Shown piece by piece: positions 1 to 6,787 of a stretch of 54,095 nucleotides of DNA. Numbering within the stretch: position 1 is the stretch's first letter; every line of letters begins with the position of its first letter. The notes under the pieces were generated by a model. That model saw nothing but the letters and a program-made list of their open reading frames with translations, had not been told where the DNA came from and ran no database searches. The stretch comes from Bacteroidales bacterium. Its GTDB lineage: Bacteria > Bacteroidota > Bacteroidia > Bacteroidales > P3. Made by a program: the position numbers and the translations under genes. Where the stretch lies: assembly GCA_024400545.1 (NCBI GenBank), contig JAKSMO010000010.1:1-54095 (forward strand), written 5' to 3'.

Positions 1-2
1 TG

Positions 3-75
3 TGACTAAGCTGGGATTCGAACCCAGGACCCCATCCTTAAAAGGGATGTGCTCTACCTGCTGAGCTACTTAGTC
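3..75 (-). tRNA. tRNA-Lys (anticodon UUU)
   Basis: Read on the minus strand the segment folds into a complete 73-nt cloverleaf. The acceptor stem is GACTAAG/CTTAGTC, the D stem GCTC/GAGC, the anticodon stem CATCC/GGATG with loop CTTTTAA (anticodon TTT), and the T arm CTGGG-TTCGAAT-CCCAG, with discriminator A. The full CCA end is not encoded; only CA follows the discriminator. UUU reads AAA and AAG lysine codons. MnmG, encoded about 4 kb away, modifies the wobble U of such tRNAs, though that is only a loose link. Confidence 0.95.
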
Positions 76-94
76 ATCCTCAAATTTGAGTTTG

Positions 95-102
95 CAAAAT
101 TA
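95..102 (-). promoter_or_regulatory. -7 box for tRNA-Lys
   Basis: TAATTTTG on the minus strand matches the Bacteroidota -7 consensus TAnnTTTG and lies about 20 nt upstream of the tRNA 5' end. The -33 element is not clear. Confidence 0.5.
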
Positions 103-239
103 CAACTTTTTTCTCTTTTGACCAAAATTTTTTTTGCCTTATTTTTTTATTTACAAACCAAACAACTAATTATCAAACCAATAAACATGAAAGAAAAAAA
201 AAATTTCTTATAAAATTCGCACAATTAATAAAAAATTTG

Positions 240-247
240 TACTTTTG
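240..247 (+). promoter_or_regulatory. -7 box for the 295-1749 gene set
   Basis: TACTTTTG matches TAnnTTTG. It lies 48 nt upstream of the start at 295, in an A/T-rich stretch with no gene (positions 103-294). Confidence 0.5.
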
Positions 248-294
248 TTTCGTCAAAAAAATAAAAAATTGACCATTTTAATACAATAAAACCT

Positions 295-705
295 ATGAAC
301 AAAGACATTATTATCAAACAAGGCTATGGCGACCTACGCTTCGATATGCCCATAGAAGAAGTAGTAGCCCTGCTGGGCGAGGCTTCGGAAGTGGAGACTA
401 TAGAAAATGCTGCCGACGAGCCAACCACAGTGCTGCACTACAACAACGATTTCACCTTGTTTTTCGAGGGTGAGAATCCTATCCTTTCATGCATCGACAT
501 CAACGACGAGGACGCAACCCTCCTAGGCCAAGAGATTTTCGGTCTCTCCGAGCGCGAAATCGTTCAACTGATGGTGGCCAACAACTACCATGAGCAAGAT
601 GTAGATAACGAGGAATGGGGCGAACGCCGCATCACCTTTGCCGAAGGCAACATCGACTTTTTCCTTGAGGACGACGAACTGATGTCTGTAATTATCGGCA
701 AATGA
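295..705 (+). CDS. Acidic protein of unknown function
   Basis: 136 residues, strongly acidic, with many Asp and Glu, no signal peptide and no membrane segment, so probably cytosolic. I do not recognise a family. The pattern of short alternating strands and helices, and residues such as FEGENPILSCIDI, suggest a small alpha/beta domain of the immunity/SMI1-like size class, but no diagnostic motif is visible. Its last codons overlap the start of the WbqC-like gene by 4 nt (ATGA), so the two are translationally coupled and probably act in one transcript. Confidence 0.75.
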   Translation: MNKDIIIKQGYGDLRFDMPIEEVVALLGEASEVETIENAADEPTTVLHYNNDFTLFFEGENPILSCIDINDEDATLLGQEIFGLSEREIVQLMVANNYHEQDVDNEEWGERRITFAEGNIDFFLEDDELMSVIIGK

Positions 706-1322
706 TCATTCTCTCCACATCCTACCTGCCACCCATCATGTATATGGCAGCCCTGGCGCAACACGATTCTGCCCTTATAGAGCAAAAAGAGACCTTCCCC
801 AAGCAAACCTTCCGCAACCGCACCATTATCGCCACAGGCAACGGTTTGCAAACGCTCTCGGTCCCCGTGGTGCGCACCCAAGGCAACCATACCCGCACCG
901 ACGAGATTGCCATAGCCTACCAAGAGCCATGGCAAATACGACATTGGCGCGCCATAGTGTCGGCCTACAGTGCGGCACCCTTTTTTCTTTACTATCGCGA
1001 TTATCTTGAGCACGCCCTAATGCAGCACTACAACCGCCTAATCGATTTAAACGACGCTGTGCTCAAAGTGCTCATGAAACGGCTTAAGATCAACTGCAAC
1101 ATTGAGTATTCGTCGGACTTCCTCGGATCAGAGCAATTCGAAGGTAACAACACCTTGCTCTCTCTTACCGACAAACACGCGCAAACCATTGCCTCCCTCC
1201 CACCCTATTGTCAGGTTTTCGACAATCGCCTAGGCTTCCAAAGCAATCTGTCCATTCTTGACTTATTATTCAACCTCGGTCCCGAAGCACACAACTATCT
1301 CACTAATTTACCAATCAAATAA
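702..1322 (+). CDS. WbqC-like family protein
   Basis: 206 residues. The N-terminus LSTSYLPPIMYMAAL matches the start of the WbqC family, in which members commonly begin with a YxPPxxYxxxL segment and carry a conserved FRNRxxI stretch (here FRNRTII near residue 38) and an EPWQIRHWRAI region near residue 75. WbqC proteins occur in surface-polysaccharide and amino-acid-modification loci. Their chemistry is poorly established, so I give only the family name. It overlaps the preceding gene by 4 nt and is followed after 10 nt by a META-domain lipoprotein. Confidence 0.85.
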   Translation: MIILSTSYLPPIMYMAALAQHDSALIEQKETFPKQTFRNRTIIATGNGLQTLSVPVVRTQGNHTRTDEIAIAYQEPWQIRHWRAIVSAYSAAPFFLYYRDYLEHALMQHYNRLIDLNDAVLKVLMKRLKINCNIEYSSDFLGSEQFEGNNTLLSLTDKHAQTIASLPPYCQVFDNRLGFQSNLSILDLLFNLGPEAHNYLTNLPIK

Positions 1323-1332
1323 TTCTTTTACC

Positions 1333-1749
1333 ATGAGAAAACTAAAAATTGCTCTCGCAGTCCTCTCGCTCACACTTATGGGCGCATGCTCCGTTCAATC
1401 AAAAAACAACTCAGCCCAAATCAACGGAGAATGGCAAGTGGTAGAACTCTATGGCCAACCCATTCCCGAATGTCTCAACACACCCTCCCTCACCCTTAAC
1501 GACTCCACTTCCCTGTTTGGCGGTGCCACTGGTGCCAACCAAATGACCGGGCACTACCAAATAAAAAACGACTCCATTACCTTTCTTGAAGGTGGAGTCA
1601 CACTAATGATGGCCGACTCCGTTTCGATGGAGGTAGAGAATAACTATCTTCAGGCCATCGGCCAAACCCGTACCTTTGCGGTTGACGGCGAAAACCTAAT
1701 TATGAAAGACCCCGAGGGCAACATCATCATCACTCTCAAGAAGAGATAA
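1333..1749 (+). CDS. META-domain (HslJ-like) lipoprotein
   Basis: 138 residues from the ATG at 1333, chosen because it opens directly on a lipoprotein signal (MRKLKIALAVLSLTLMGACS, lipobox around GAC with Cys19). An upstream in-frame ATG at 1258 lies inside the WbqC-like gene and is rejected. The mature part begins INGEWQVVELYG and carries FGGATGANQMTGHYQI, the pattern of META/HslJ domains, small beta-rich domains found in heat-shock or envelope-stress proteins such as E. coli HslJ. Expected location is the outer membrane or periplasm. Last gene of the run; a hairpin follows. Confidence 0.85.
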   Translation: MRKLKIALAVLSLTLMGACSVQSKNNSAQINGEWQVVELYGQPIPECLNTPSLTLNDSTSLFGGATGANQMTGHYQIKNDSITFLEGGVTLMMADSVSMEVENNYLQAIGQTRTFAVDGENLIMKDPEGNIIITLKKR

Positions 1750-1770
1750 TCACCCATTACCTCCAGCACC

Positions 1771-1807
1771 AAACACCCGGGTTTGTAGGCTACAAACCCG
1801 GGTGTTT
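1771..1807. terminator. Bidirectional hairpin terminator
   Basis: A perfect 17-bp inverted repeat (arms 1771-1787 and 1791-1807, loop GGC) with an A run on the left and T-rich sequence on the right. It lies between convergent genes (META lipoprotein on plus, DUF6266-like on minus), so it can stop transcription in both directions. Confidence 0.9.
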
Positions 1808-1866
1808 TATTATTTAGTGAAGCTGGGTCAGGCGCCTTAGGCAACAACCTTTAATCTCAAACTTTC

Positions 1867-2982
1867 CTATAGTACCGCAAAATGGGCGGTGTAGAGACCA
1901 TCGGCCAACACGCGCAGACGAAACACACTCTGGCACGATACCGTGTTGCCCTGCTCATCGGTCCATTTCACAAACCAGGCTCCCGCATTAGGCTCGGCCG
2001 TCAGCACGGCCTCAGAGCCGTGCAGATAGGCTCCACGACCCGTAGAAACCTTGCCCAAAGCCTCGTCGCTGCTCCGCACAATCACAAAATGCGAACGTTC
2101 AGAATCGACATCAAACTCCGATGACGGCAAAACAGAGGGCGCCAAGAAAGGCTTGTCGGTATAGCCTCCCCTACTCTCCACGGCAGCGTCCAAGGCCTCG
2201 GCCGTCATATACTGCTCGGCGATAGGGTTCACACACAACAACGTCTGCGTAGAAACATGTAGCTGGCCATCGCGCATGGGGCGAAAATGCACAAAAGCGG
2301 CGCCAGAAGCGGCCAAAGGTTCGACCAAAGCCAAGCGACCCTCCCTGTTCGTCCAACAGCCCGCAGCAACGTATTTCGACAGCGGCTCGTCATTTCTCGG
2401 ATCCAAACTCACCTTGCTTACCTTGGCCGTAGCCCAAAGGCGACCAAACTCTCGATCCTGGCGTTGCTCAAAATAATAAAAAGCTAGCGTATCACCCGAA
2501 TTAAAGCCAACATTGGCTTGCAGCACATCTTTTGCAAAATTAGCCACAGTCGTACCCTCATCGATAGCCTGATTCAACATCACATCAGTCACCACACAAT
2601 TGTCAGCACTCAGCCAATAGCCTATAGTCGGCAGGCTACCCTGACTGATAATATGCTCCACCAGCACGCACCACTTCATATCACGCATCTGCTTAGTGAA
2701 ATACACCTTGCGCCGCTTCATATTCAGACTAATGTACATTCCGCGCGCCTTCACTTTATTGTATCCACCCTCAAAAAGGTCTTGCACATCGGCATGAATC
2801 AAACGTTCCATCGCATTCACATTTCCCATAGGGAGCGTGGCCATCATACTCTCTTTGGTACGTGAGGCCTTGCGCGAATTAATTTTTTGTAACATTACCA
2901 CAGAGCCATCCTTCTCGTGACGGAAAGTAACACTGCCGGAAGAACCGGATAGATTTTCTAAAATTCCTTTGAGCCTTGCCAT
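1867..2982 (-). CDS. DUF6266-like protein with a C-terminal Gly/Trp-rich repeat domain
   Basis: 371 residues from the ATG at 2982; the longer frame begins with TTG at 3009, which lies on top of the promoter box, so the ATG is preferred. The N-terminus (MARLKGILENLSGSSGSVTF) resembles the opening of DUF6266-type Bacteroidota proteins. Residues 50-110 are basic and rich in Met, Arg and Lys. The tail (LTAEPNAGAWFVKWTDEQGN) looks like a divergent InlB B-type repeat, a small extracellular-type beta domain, yet there is no signal peptide. Function is unknown. It is transcribed from a promoter just downstream of an 11-bp repeat array. Confidence 0.7.
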   Translation of the reverse strand: MARLKGILENLSGSSGSVTFRHEKDGSVVMLQKINSRKASRTKESMMATLPMGNVNAMERLIHADVQDLFEGGYNKVKARGMYISLNMKRRKVYFTKQMRDMKWCVLVEHIISQGSLPTIGYWLSADNCVVTDVMLNQAIDEGTTVANFAKDVLQANVGFNSGDTLAFYYFEQRQDREFGRLWATAKVSKVSLDPRNDEPLSKYVAAGCWTNREGRLALVEPLAASGAAFVHFRPMRDGQLHVSTQTLLCVNPIAEQYMTAEALDAAVESRGGYTDKPFLAPSVLPSSEFDVDSERSHFVIVRSSDEALGKVSTGRGAYLHGSEAVLTAEPNAGAWFVKWTDEQGNTVSCQSVFRLRVLADGLYTAHFAVL

Positions 2983-3006
2983 AACATCAGATTTAATTTT
3001 GGGTTG

Positions 3007-3014
3007 CAAAGATA
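3007..3014 (-). promoter_or_regulatory. -7 box for the DUF6266-like gene
   Basis: TATCTTTG on the minus strand, about 25 nt from the ATG at 2982. It shows that the longer TTG-initiated frame is unlikely to be the real start. Confidence 0.6.
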
Positions 3015-3040
3015 AGAAAAAAAACTGACATAAGAGAAAA

Positions 3041-3151
3041 AACGTGGAATAAACGTATTATTAACGTAGAAGATACGTAGAAGATACGTATTGAAATACG
3101 TTTGTTCTACGTTTATTCTACGTATTTAGTACGGTTTTTCTACGTTAATAT
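3041..3151. repeat. Palindromic array of 11-bp units, element 1
   Basis: Ten consecutive 11-mers can be set out here, five on each side of a short centre. The left units start at 3041, 3052, 3063, 3074 and 3085 and carry an ACGTAGAAGAT-like sequence. The right units start at 3097, 3108, 3119, 3130 and 3141 and carry a TACGTTTATTC-like sequence. The inner arms 3064-3090 and 3097-3123 are inverted copies matching at 23 of 27 positions around the 6-nt loop TTGAAA. The units share the pattern CTAYRKTYATY with three other elements in the window, but arm polarity is reversed relative to them. It lies about 30 bp upstream of a minus-strand promoter. No coding potential. Confidence 0.9.
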
Positions 3152-3627
3152 GGTTGAGGAAAGGCGATGATTGGAGAAAACTAGGTTTATGGTGCGCCAA
3201 AGAGTATCGTAACTATCATAGAATGAATGATTACAGATACATTTTAGGACAAAATCACTTCATGCGTGTACAACACTTAGTAAACTTATTCCATGATAGT
3301 TACAAAATATCAAAAGGAGAGGAAAGAATGAGCAACGAATTGCGAGTACATATTGCAATTCCCACGACCAACAAGCATAGTAAGACATACCTGAAGCTTG
3401 CCTAATCACTATATCAAAAGCGGAGGCAAGTGAAAGGATAGCAGCTTAGGGCTATACATGGCTGACGGAAAAAGCCTCTACTGACGGAACTCTGCAAGAG
3501 ATAAGAATAAGTAGTTAGTCCGCCAAGTTGGTTAGATATTGCCACAACACCTGTGACAACAACTAATCGGCTAAACTTTCTTGTTCGCACACACGTAACG
3601 TACATAGAATATGCACTTTAGGGCGTG

Positions 3628-3643
3628 CGTTTCTCGTGAAACT
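3628..3643. promoter_or_regulatory. parS-like palindrome (degenerate)
   Basis: CGTTTCTCGTGAAACT differs at 3 of 16 positions from the bacterial ParB site TGTTTCACGTGAAACA. The inner 14-mer recurs as its exact reverse complement at 5623-5636 on the other side of mnmG. ParB binding is inferred, not shown. Confidence 0.4.
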
Positions 3644-3665
3644 ATAAAATACGTTTTACGATATA

Positions 3666-5546
3666 TCAAATCTTATTGAATGCGATGAGCAGCACCGACA
3701 CATCGGCTGGGGACACTCCGCTGATACGCGAAGCCTGCCCTATGGTTGCAGGGCGCATATTAGACAGTTTCTCACGAGCCTCGTACGACAACGACTGGAT
3801 AGTGAAATAGTCGAAATCTGAAGGCAGCGGCACATTCTCGAACTTAAGAATGCGGTCGGCTACCTCTTGCTCTTTCTCAATATAGCGCTGATACTTCAAC
3901 GATATTTCGGCAGCATTTACCGCATCAACCCTCACCGAGTCAGGCACTGAATCTATCTGCTCCTGAAGTTCGGGCGATACTACCACCAATTCTTTCATAC
4001 TGATTTCTGGACGGAGCAGCAAGTTAACCAACTTTACTTTTTGAGAAAGCGTGGGTGTGTTGAGACTTTCAAGCATAGTGTTGGCCTTGCTAGGAAGTAC
4101 CGAAGTATTGACCAAATAGTCTGACAACTGATCGGTATAACGATTCTTCTCCCCTACCCTCTTCATTCGCTGATCGTCGGCCAAACCAATCTCATAAGAG
4201 AGCGGTGTAAGGCGCACATCGGCATTATCCTGACGCAAAAGTATGCGATATTCAGCACGCGAAGTGAACATACGATAAGGTTCGTCAACACCCTTGGTAA
4301 CAAGGTCGTCAATCAGCACCCCGATATAGGCCTGAGTACGATTAAGGACAAAACTTGGGCGACCTTGTATCTTGAGCACGGCATTGATTCCTGCCATCAA
4401 TCCTTGACAAGCAGCCTCCTCATAACCTGTAGTACCATTGATCTGACCAGCAAAGTACAAGTTTTCTACACGCTTGGTTTCAAGTGTGTAATTGAGTTGG
4501 GTGGGCGGGAAATAGTCGTATTCTATGGCATAACCCGGCTTGTAGATACGTGCATTTTCAAATCCTTTAATGGCATGGAGCGCATCGAGCTGCACCTCCA
4601 AAGGCAGCGAGGATGAAAAGCCATTCAGGTAATACGAATTGGTCGTCCACCCTTCGGGCTCTACAAATAGCTGGTGCCGGTTCTTATCGGCAAAGCGCAC
4701 AATCTTGGTTTCAATACTTGGGCAATAGCGCGGACCATTGCCTTGTATGCGACCTGTATAAAGAGGAGAACGGTCGAAACCTGTGCGAAGGATTTCGTGA
4801 GCCTCTTCATTAGTATATGCCAAATAGCATGAACGCTGATGGTCGAGAGGTTTGGTATCGGTATAAGAAAATTTCTGAGGGAGCTCATCACCGGGCTGCT
4901 CTTCAAGCTGCTGAAAGTTGATGGTTCGGCCATCGATACGAACAGGCGTTCCGGTCTTGAGCCTATCAACCTCAAAGCCTTGTGACAGCAATTGATCGGA
5001 GAGTCCGACAGCTGACCTCTCCCCTATCCTACCGCCTTGCCAGCTATCCTCGCCAACATAGATTGTGCCATTGAGGAAAGTGCCATTGGTTAGTACAACG
5101 GCTTTGGCAGGAATCTCTATACCCATACGGGTGCGAACGCCACAAGCAACACCGCCATTGATAATCACTTCCGTTGCCTCGTCCTGCCAAACAGAGAGAT
5201 TGGGAGTTTTTTCGAGCATATGGCGCCAATTGAGAGAGAACAACATTTTGTCGCATTGTGCCCTAGGACTCCACATAGCCGGACCTTTGGAAAGATTGAG
5301 CATGCGAAACTGGATCATCGATTGATCGGTGACAATTCCAGAATAGCCACCCAAGGCATCCACCTCTCGGACAATCTGACCTTTGGCCACTCCACCCATG
5401 GCAGGGTTGCACGACATCTGGCATATTGTATCAATATTCAAAGTAACGAGCAAGGTTTTTGCTCCCATATTAGCAGCAGCAGCGGAGGCTTCGGCGCCTG
5501 CATGGCCACCGCCAACAACAATCACATCAAAAGATTCCCAGCGCAT
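3666..5546 (-). CDS. mnmG: tRNA uridine-5-carboxymethylaminomethyl(34) synthesis enzyme MnmG (GidA)
   Basis: 626 residues, the normal length of the family. The N-terminal FAD-binding motif GGGHAGAE lies at residues 12-19 and the signature CNPAMGG at 46-52. The C-terminal helical domain with YxxYI (LKYQRYIEKEQ) binds tRNA and MnmE. With MnmE it installs the cmnm5 group on U34 of tRNAs reading NNA/NNG codons, using FAD, NADH, glycine or ammonium and methylene-THF. Cytosolic. In many bacteria this gene lies close to the replication origin, which agrees with the candidate oriC about 10 kb away. Flanked by two parS-like sites. ybeY is upstream after about 100 nt. Confidence 0.97.
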   Translation of the reverse strand: MRWESFDVIVVGGGHAGAEASAAAANMGAKTLLVTLNIDTICQMSCNPAMGGVAKGQIVREVDALGGYSGIVTDQSMIQFRMLNLSKGPAMWSPRAQCDKMLFSLNWRHMLEKTPNLSVWQDEATEVIINGGVACGVRTRMGIEIPAKAVVLTNGTFLNGTIYVGEDSWQGGRIGERSAVGLSDQLLSQGFEVDRLKTGTPVRIDGRTINFQQLEEQPGDELPQKFSYTDTKPLDHQRSCYLAYTNEEAHEILRTGFDRSPLYTGRIQGNGPRYCPSIETKIVRFADKNRHQLFVEPEGWTTNSYYLNGFSSSLPLEVQLDALHAIKGFENARIYKPGYAIEYDYFPPTQLNYTLETKRVENLYFAGQINGTTGYEEAACQGLMAGINAVLKIQGRPSFVLNRTQAYIGVLIDDLVTKGVDEPYRMFTSRAEYRILLRQDNADVRLTPLSYEIGLADDQRMKRVGEKNRYTDQLSDYLVNTSVLPSKANTMLESLNTPTLSQKVKLVNLLLRPEISMKELVVVSPELQEQIDSVPDSVRVDAVNAAEISLKYQRYIEKEQEVADRILKFENVPLPSDFDYFTIQSLSYEAREKLSNMRPATIGQASRISGVSPADVSVLLIAFNKI

Positions 5547-5621
5547 AGCAACAATTTATTTTTAAAGAGATAGGGTAGGAGTAGAGGGAAAAACTAATGT
5601 ATCACTAAACAAAAACAGTCA

Positions 5622-5637
5622 CGTTTCACGAGAAACG
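5622..5637. promoter_or_regulatory. parS-like palindrome (degenerate)
   Basis: CGTTTCACGAGAAACG differs at 3 of 16 positions from the parS consensus and is the inverted copy of the site at 3628-3643. It lies between mnmG and ybeY. Confidence 0.4.
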
Positions 5638-5643
5638 AAGCAA

Positions 5644-6069
5644 TTAATTCATTGAATTCCACAATGCTAAAGCAGCTTCTTCCTTTTTGCGCATCATAGC
5701 GGCATCCTCATCAGACTTGTCCGCCTGACCCAAAAGATGCAAGATTCCATGGATGATAACACGGTGTAGTTCCTGTTCGAAAGTGGTGTTGAACAGTTGG
5801 GCATTTTCTTTAACCCGATCGACACTAATCAAAATATCGCCTGAAACAATCTTGCCTTCTACATAATCGAAGGTGATAATATCGGTATAAGTATCATGGT
5901 CGAGATACTCGCGATTAACCTGGATGAGGTAATCGTCGTCGCAAAACACATAACTAATATCACCAACCTTTTGCCCTTGAGCCTTGATGATGTCGGTTAT
6001 CCACTTTTTCACCTTCATTTTACCTTTGAGGTCAAAATTTGTGTTTTCGGAAGAAAAATATATTGCCAT
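5644..6069 (-). CDS. ybeY: Endoribonuclease YbeY (rRNA maturation factor)
   Basis: 141 residues. The metal-binding segment HGILHLLGQAD (residues 107-117) is the YbeY H-x3-H-x5-H motif with Asp117 at the third ligand position. As far as I recall this is usual in Bacteroidota YbeY, so it is not a sign of inactivation. Upstream, VNREYLDHDTYTDIITF matches the conserved strand-helix segment with TDIITF. YbeY is a zinc-dependent single-strand RNase acting in 16S rRNA 3' end maturation and ribosome quality control. It lies upstream of mnmG on the same strand; a weak promoter TATCTTTA is at 6075-6082. Confidence 0.93.
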   Translation of the reverse strand: MAIYFSSENTNFDLKGKMKVKKWITDIIKAQGQKVGDISYVFCDDDYLIQVNREYLDHDTYTDIITFDYVEGKIVSGDILISVDRVKENAQLFNTTFEQELHRVIIHGILHLLGQADKSDEDAAMMRKKEEAALALWNSMN

Positions 6070-6281
6070 AATACTAAAGATATACGAAATTATCGGAAAA
6101 TGTTAAAAAGATGAACAAAATGATTTTTTAGCGTTGAACGATTGAAGAAGATAAAATAGATTCAAGTATTACTAAATCAAATTGTTAAACCAAAAAACTA
6201 TCTATTTTTGCTCAAAATCTATCAAATAAAAACAAGTAGCAGTACAATTGCCTTGCACATCCAAATGTCGTTGAGGAATAG

Positions 6282-6722
6282 TTAGGCCAACGTATTAACA
6301 AGTGAAGGGGTAGGGGAGTGCACGGAGAATTGTTCGAGGACGGAAACTCGACGGGCAGCTTCGGTAGCATCTATGCCACGAATTGCAAAAATCATCTGGA
6401 GAGAATGACCATTGTCCGACACACAGACTTTGTCAGCCAGGGCTTCGGCAAAGAGAAAAATATCATCATTGTTCGACGACTGACTTGAAAAATCAGCCAA
6501 TTCACACTGCAACGAAAAAGAGAGTCCCTCTCTACAATGGCGGAACGAAAGTGTGGCTTTGTGATTGGAAGAATCGGACATGACCGAATCTACAGCCTGA
6601 AGAACTGGCACAGATATAGTAGCATAATAATTATAGACATGATTATCGTCACAAATGTTGCGGATGAAGTTGTCAACAATCACCTGATAGTTTGTACCAT
6701 TTTGAATTTCAATTTGTTCCAT
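6282..6722 (-). CDS. Degenerate GHKL/HATPase-like protein
   Basis: 146 residues. Overall layout and gene order (between ybeY and the DUF4175 gene) match the small RsbW-like histidine-kinase-type ATPase that sits here in other Bacteroidales: an N-terminal strand, then IxDNFIxxICxDxHVYNYYATISVPVLQAV. The ATP-binding signatures are gone. The N-box that should read like EAxxNAxxHG is QAVDSVMSDSSNH, and no DxGxG motif follows. I infer a protein that kept the fold but lost ATP binding. It has its own promoter at 6750-6757. Confidence 0.6.
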   Translation of the reverse strand: MEQIEIQNGTNYQVIVDNFIRNICDDNHVYNYYATISVPVLQAVDSVMSDSSNHKATLSFRHCREGLSFSLQCELADFSSQSSNNDDIFLFAEALADKVCVSDNGHSLQMIFAIRGIDATEAARRVSVLEQFSVHSPTPSLVNTLA

Positions 6723-6749
6723 AACAATATACTACTTTATGTAAGTTTA

Positions 6750-6757
6750 CAAAGATA
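6750..6757 (-). promoter_or_regulatory. -7 box upstream of the GHKL-like gene
   Basis: TATCTTTG on the minus strand, 27 nt upstream of the ATG at 6722. Confidence 0.6.
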
Positions 6758-6787
6758 CACTATTTTTTTGAATTAATAAGCCTAAAA

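Larger units (their letters stand above)
3010..3665. other. Gene-poor interval between the DUF6266-like gene and mnmG
   Basis: About 650 bp with no convincing gene. It holds the 11-bp repeat array at 3041-3151 and a parS-like palindrome at 3628-3643. A TTG-initiated frame at 3154-3405 (83 codons) has no family resemblance or ribosome-binding context and is not called as a gene. Confidence 0.6.

Noticed and set aside
3154-3405. 83-codon plus-strand open frame between the DUF6266-like gene and mnmG
   Set aside because: Starts with TTG right after the repeat array, has no recognisable family, and lies in a region with no other coding signal.
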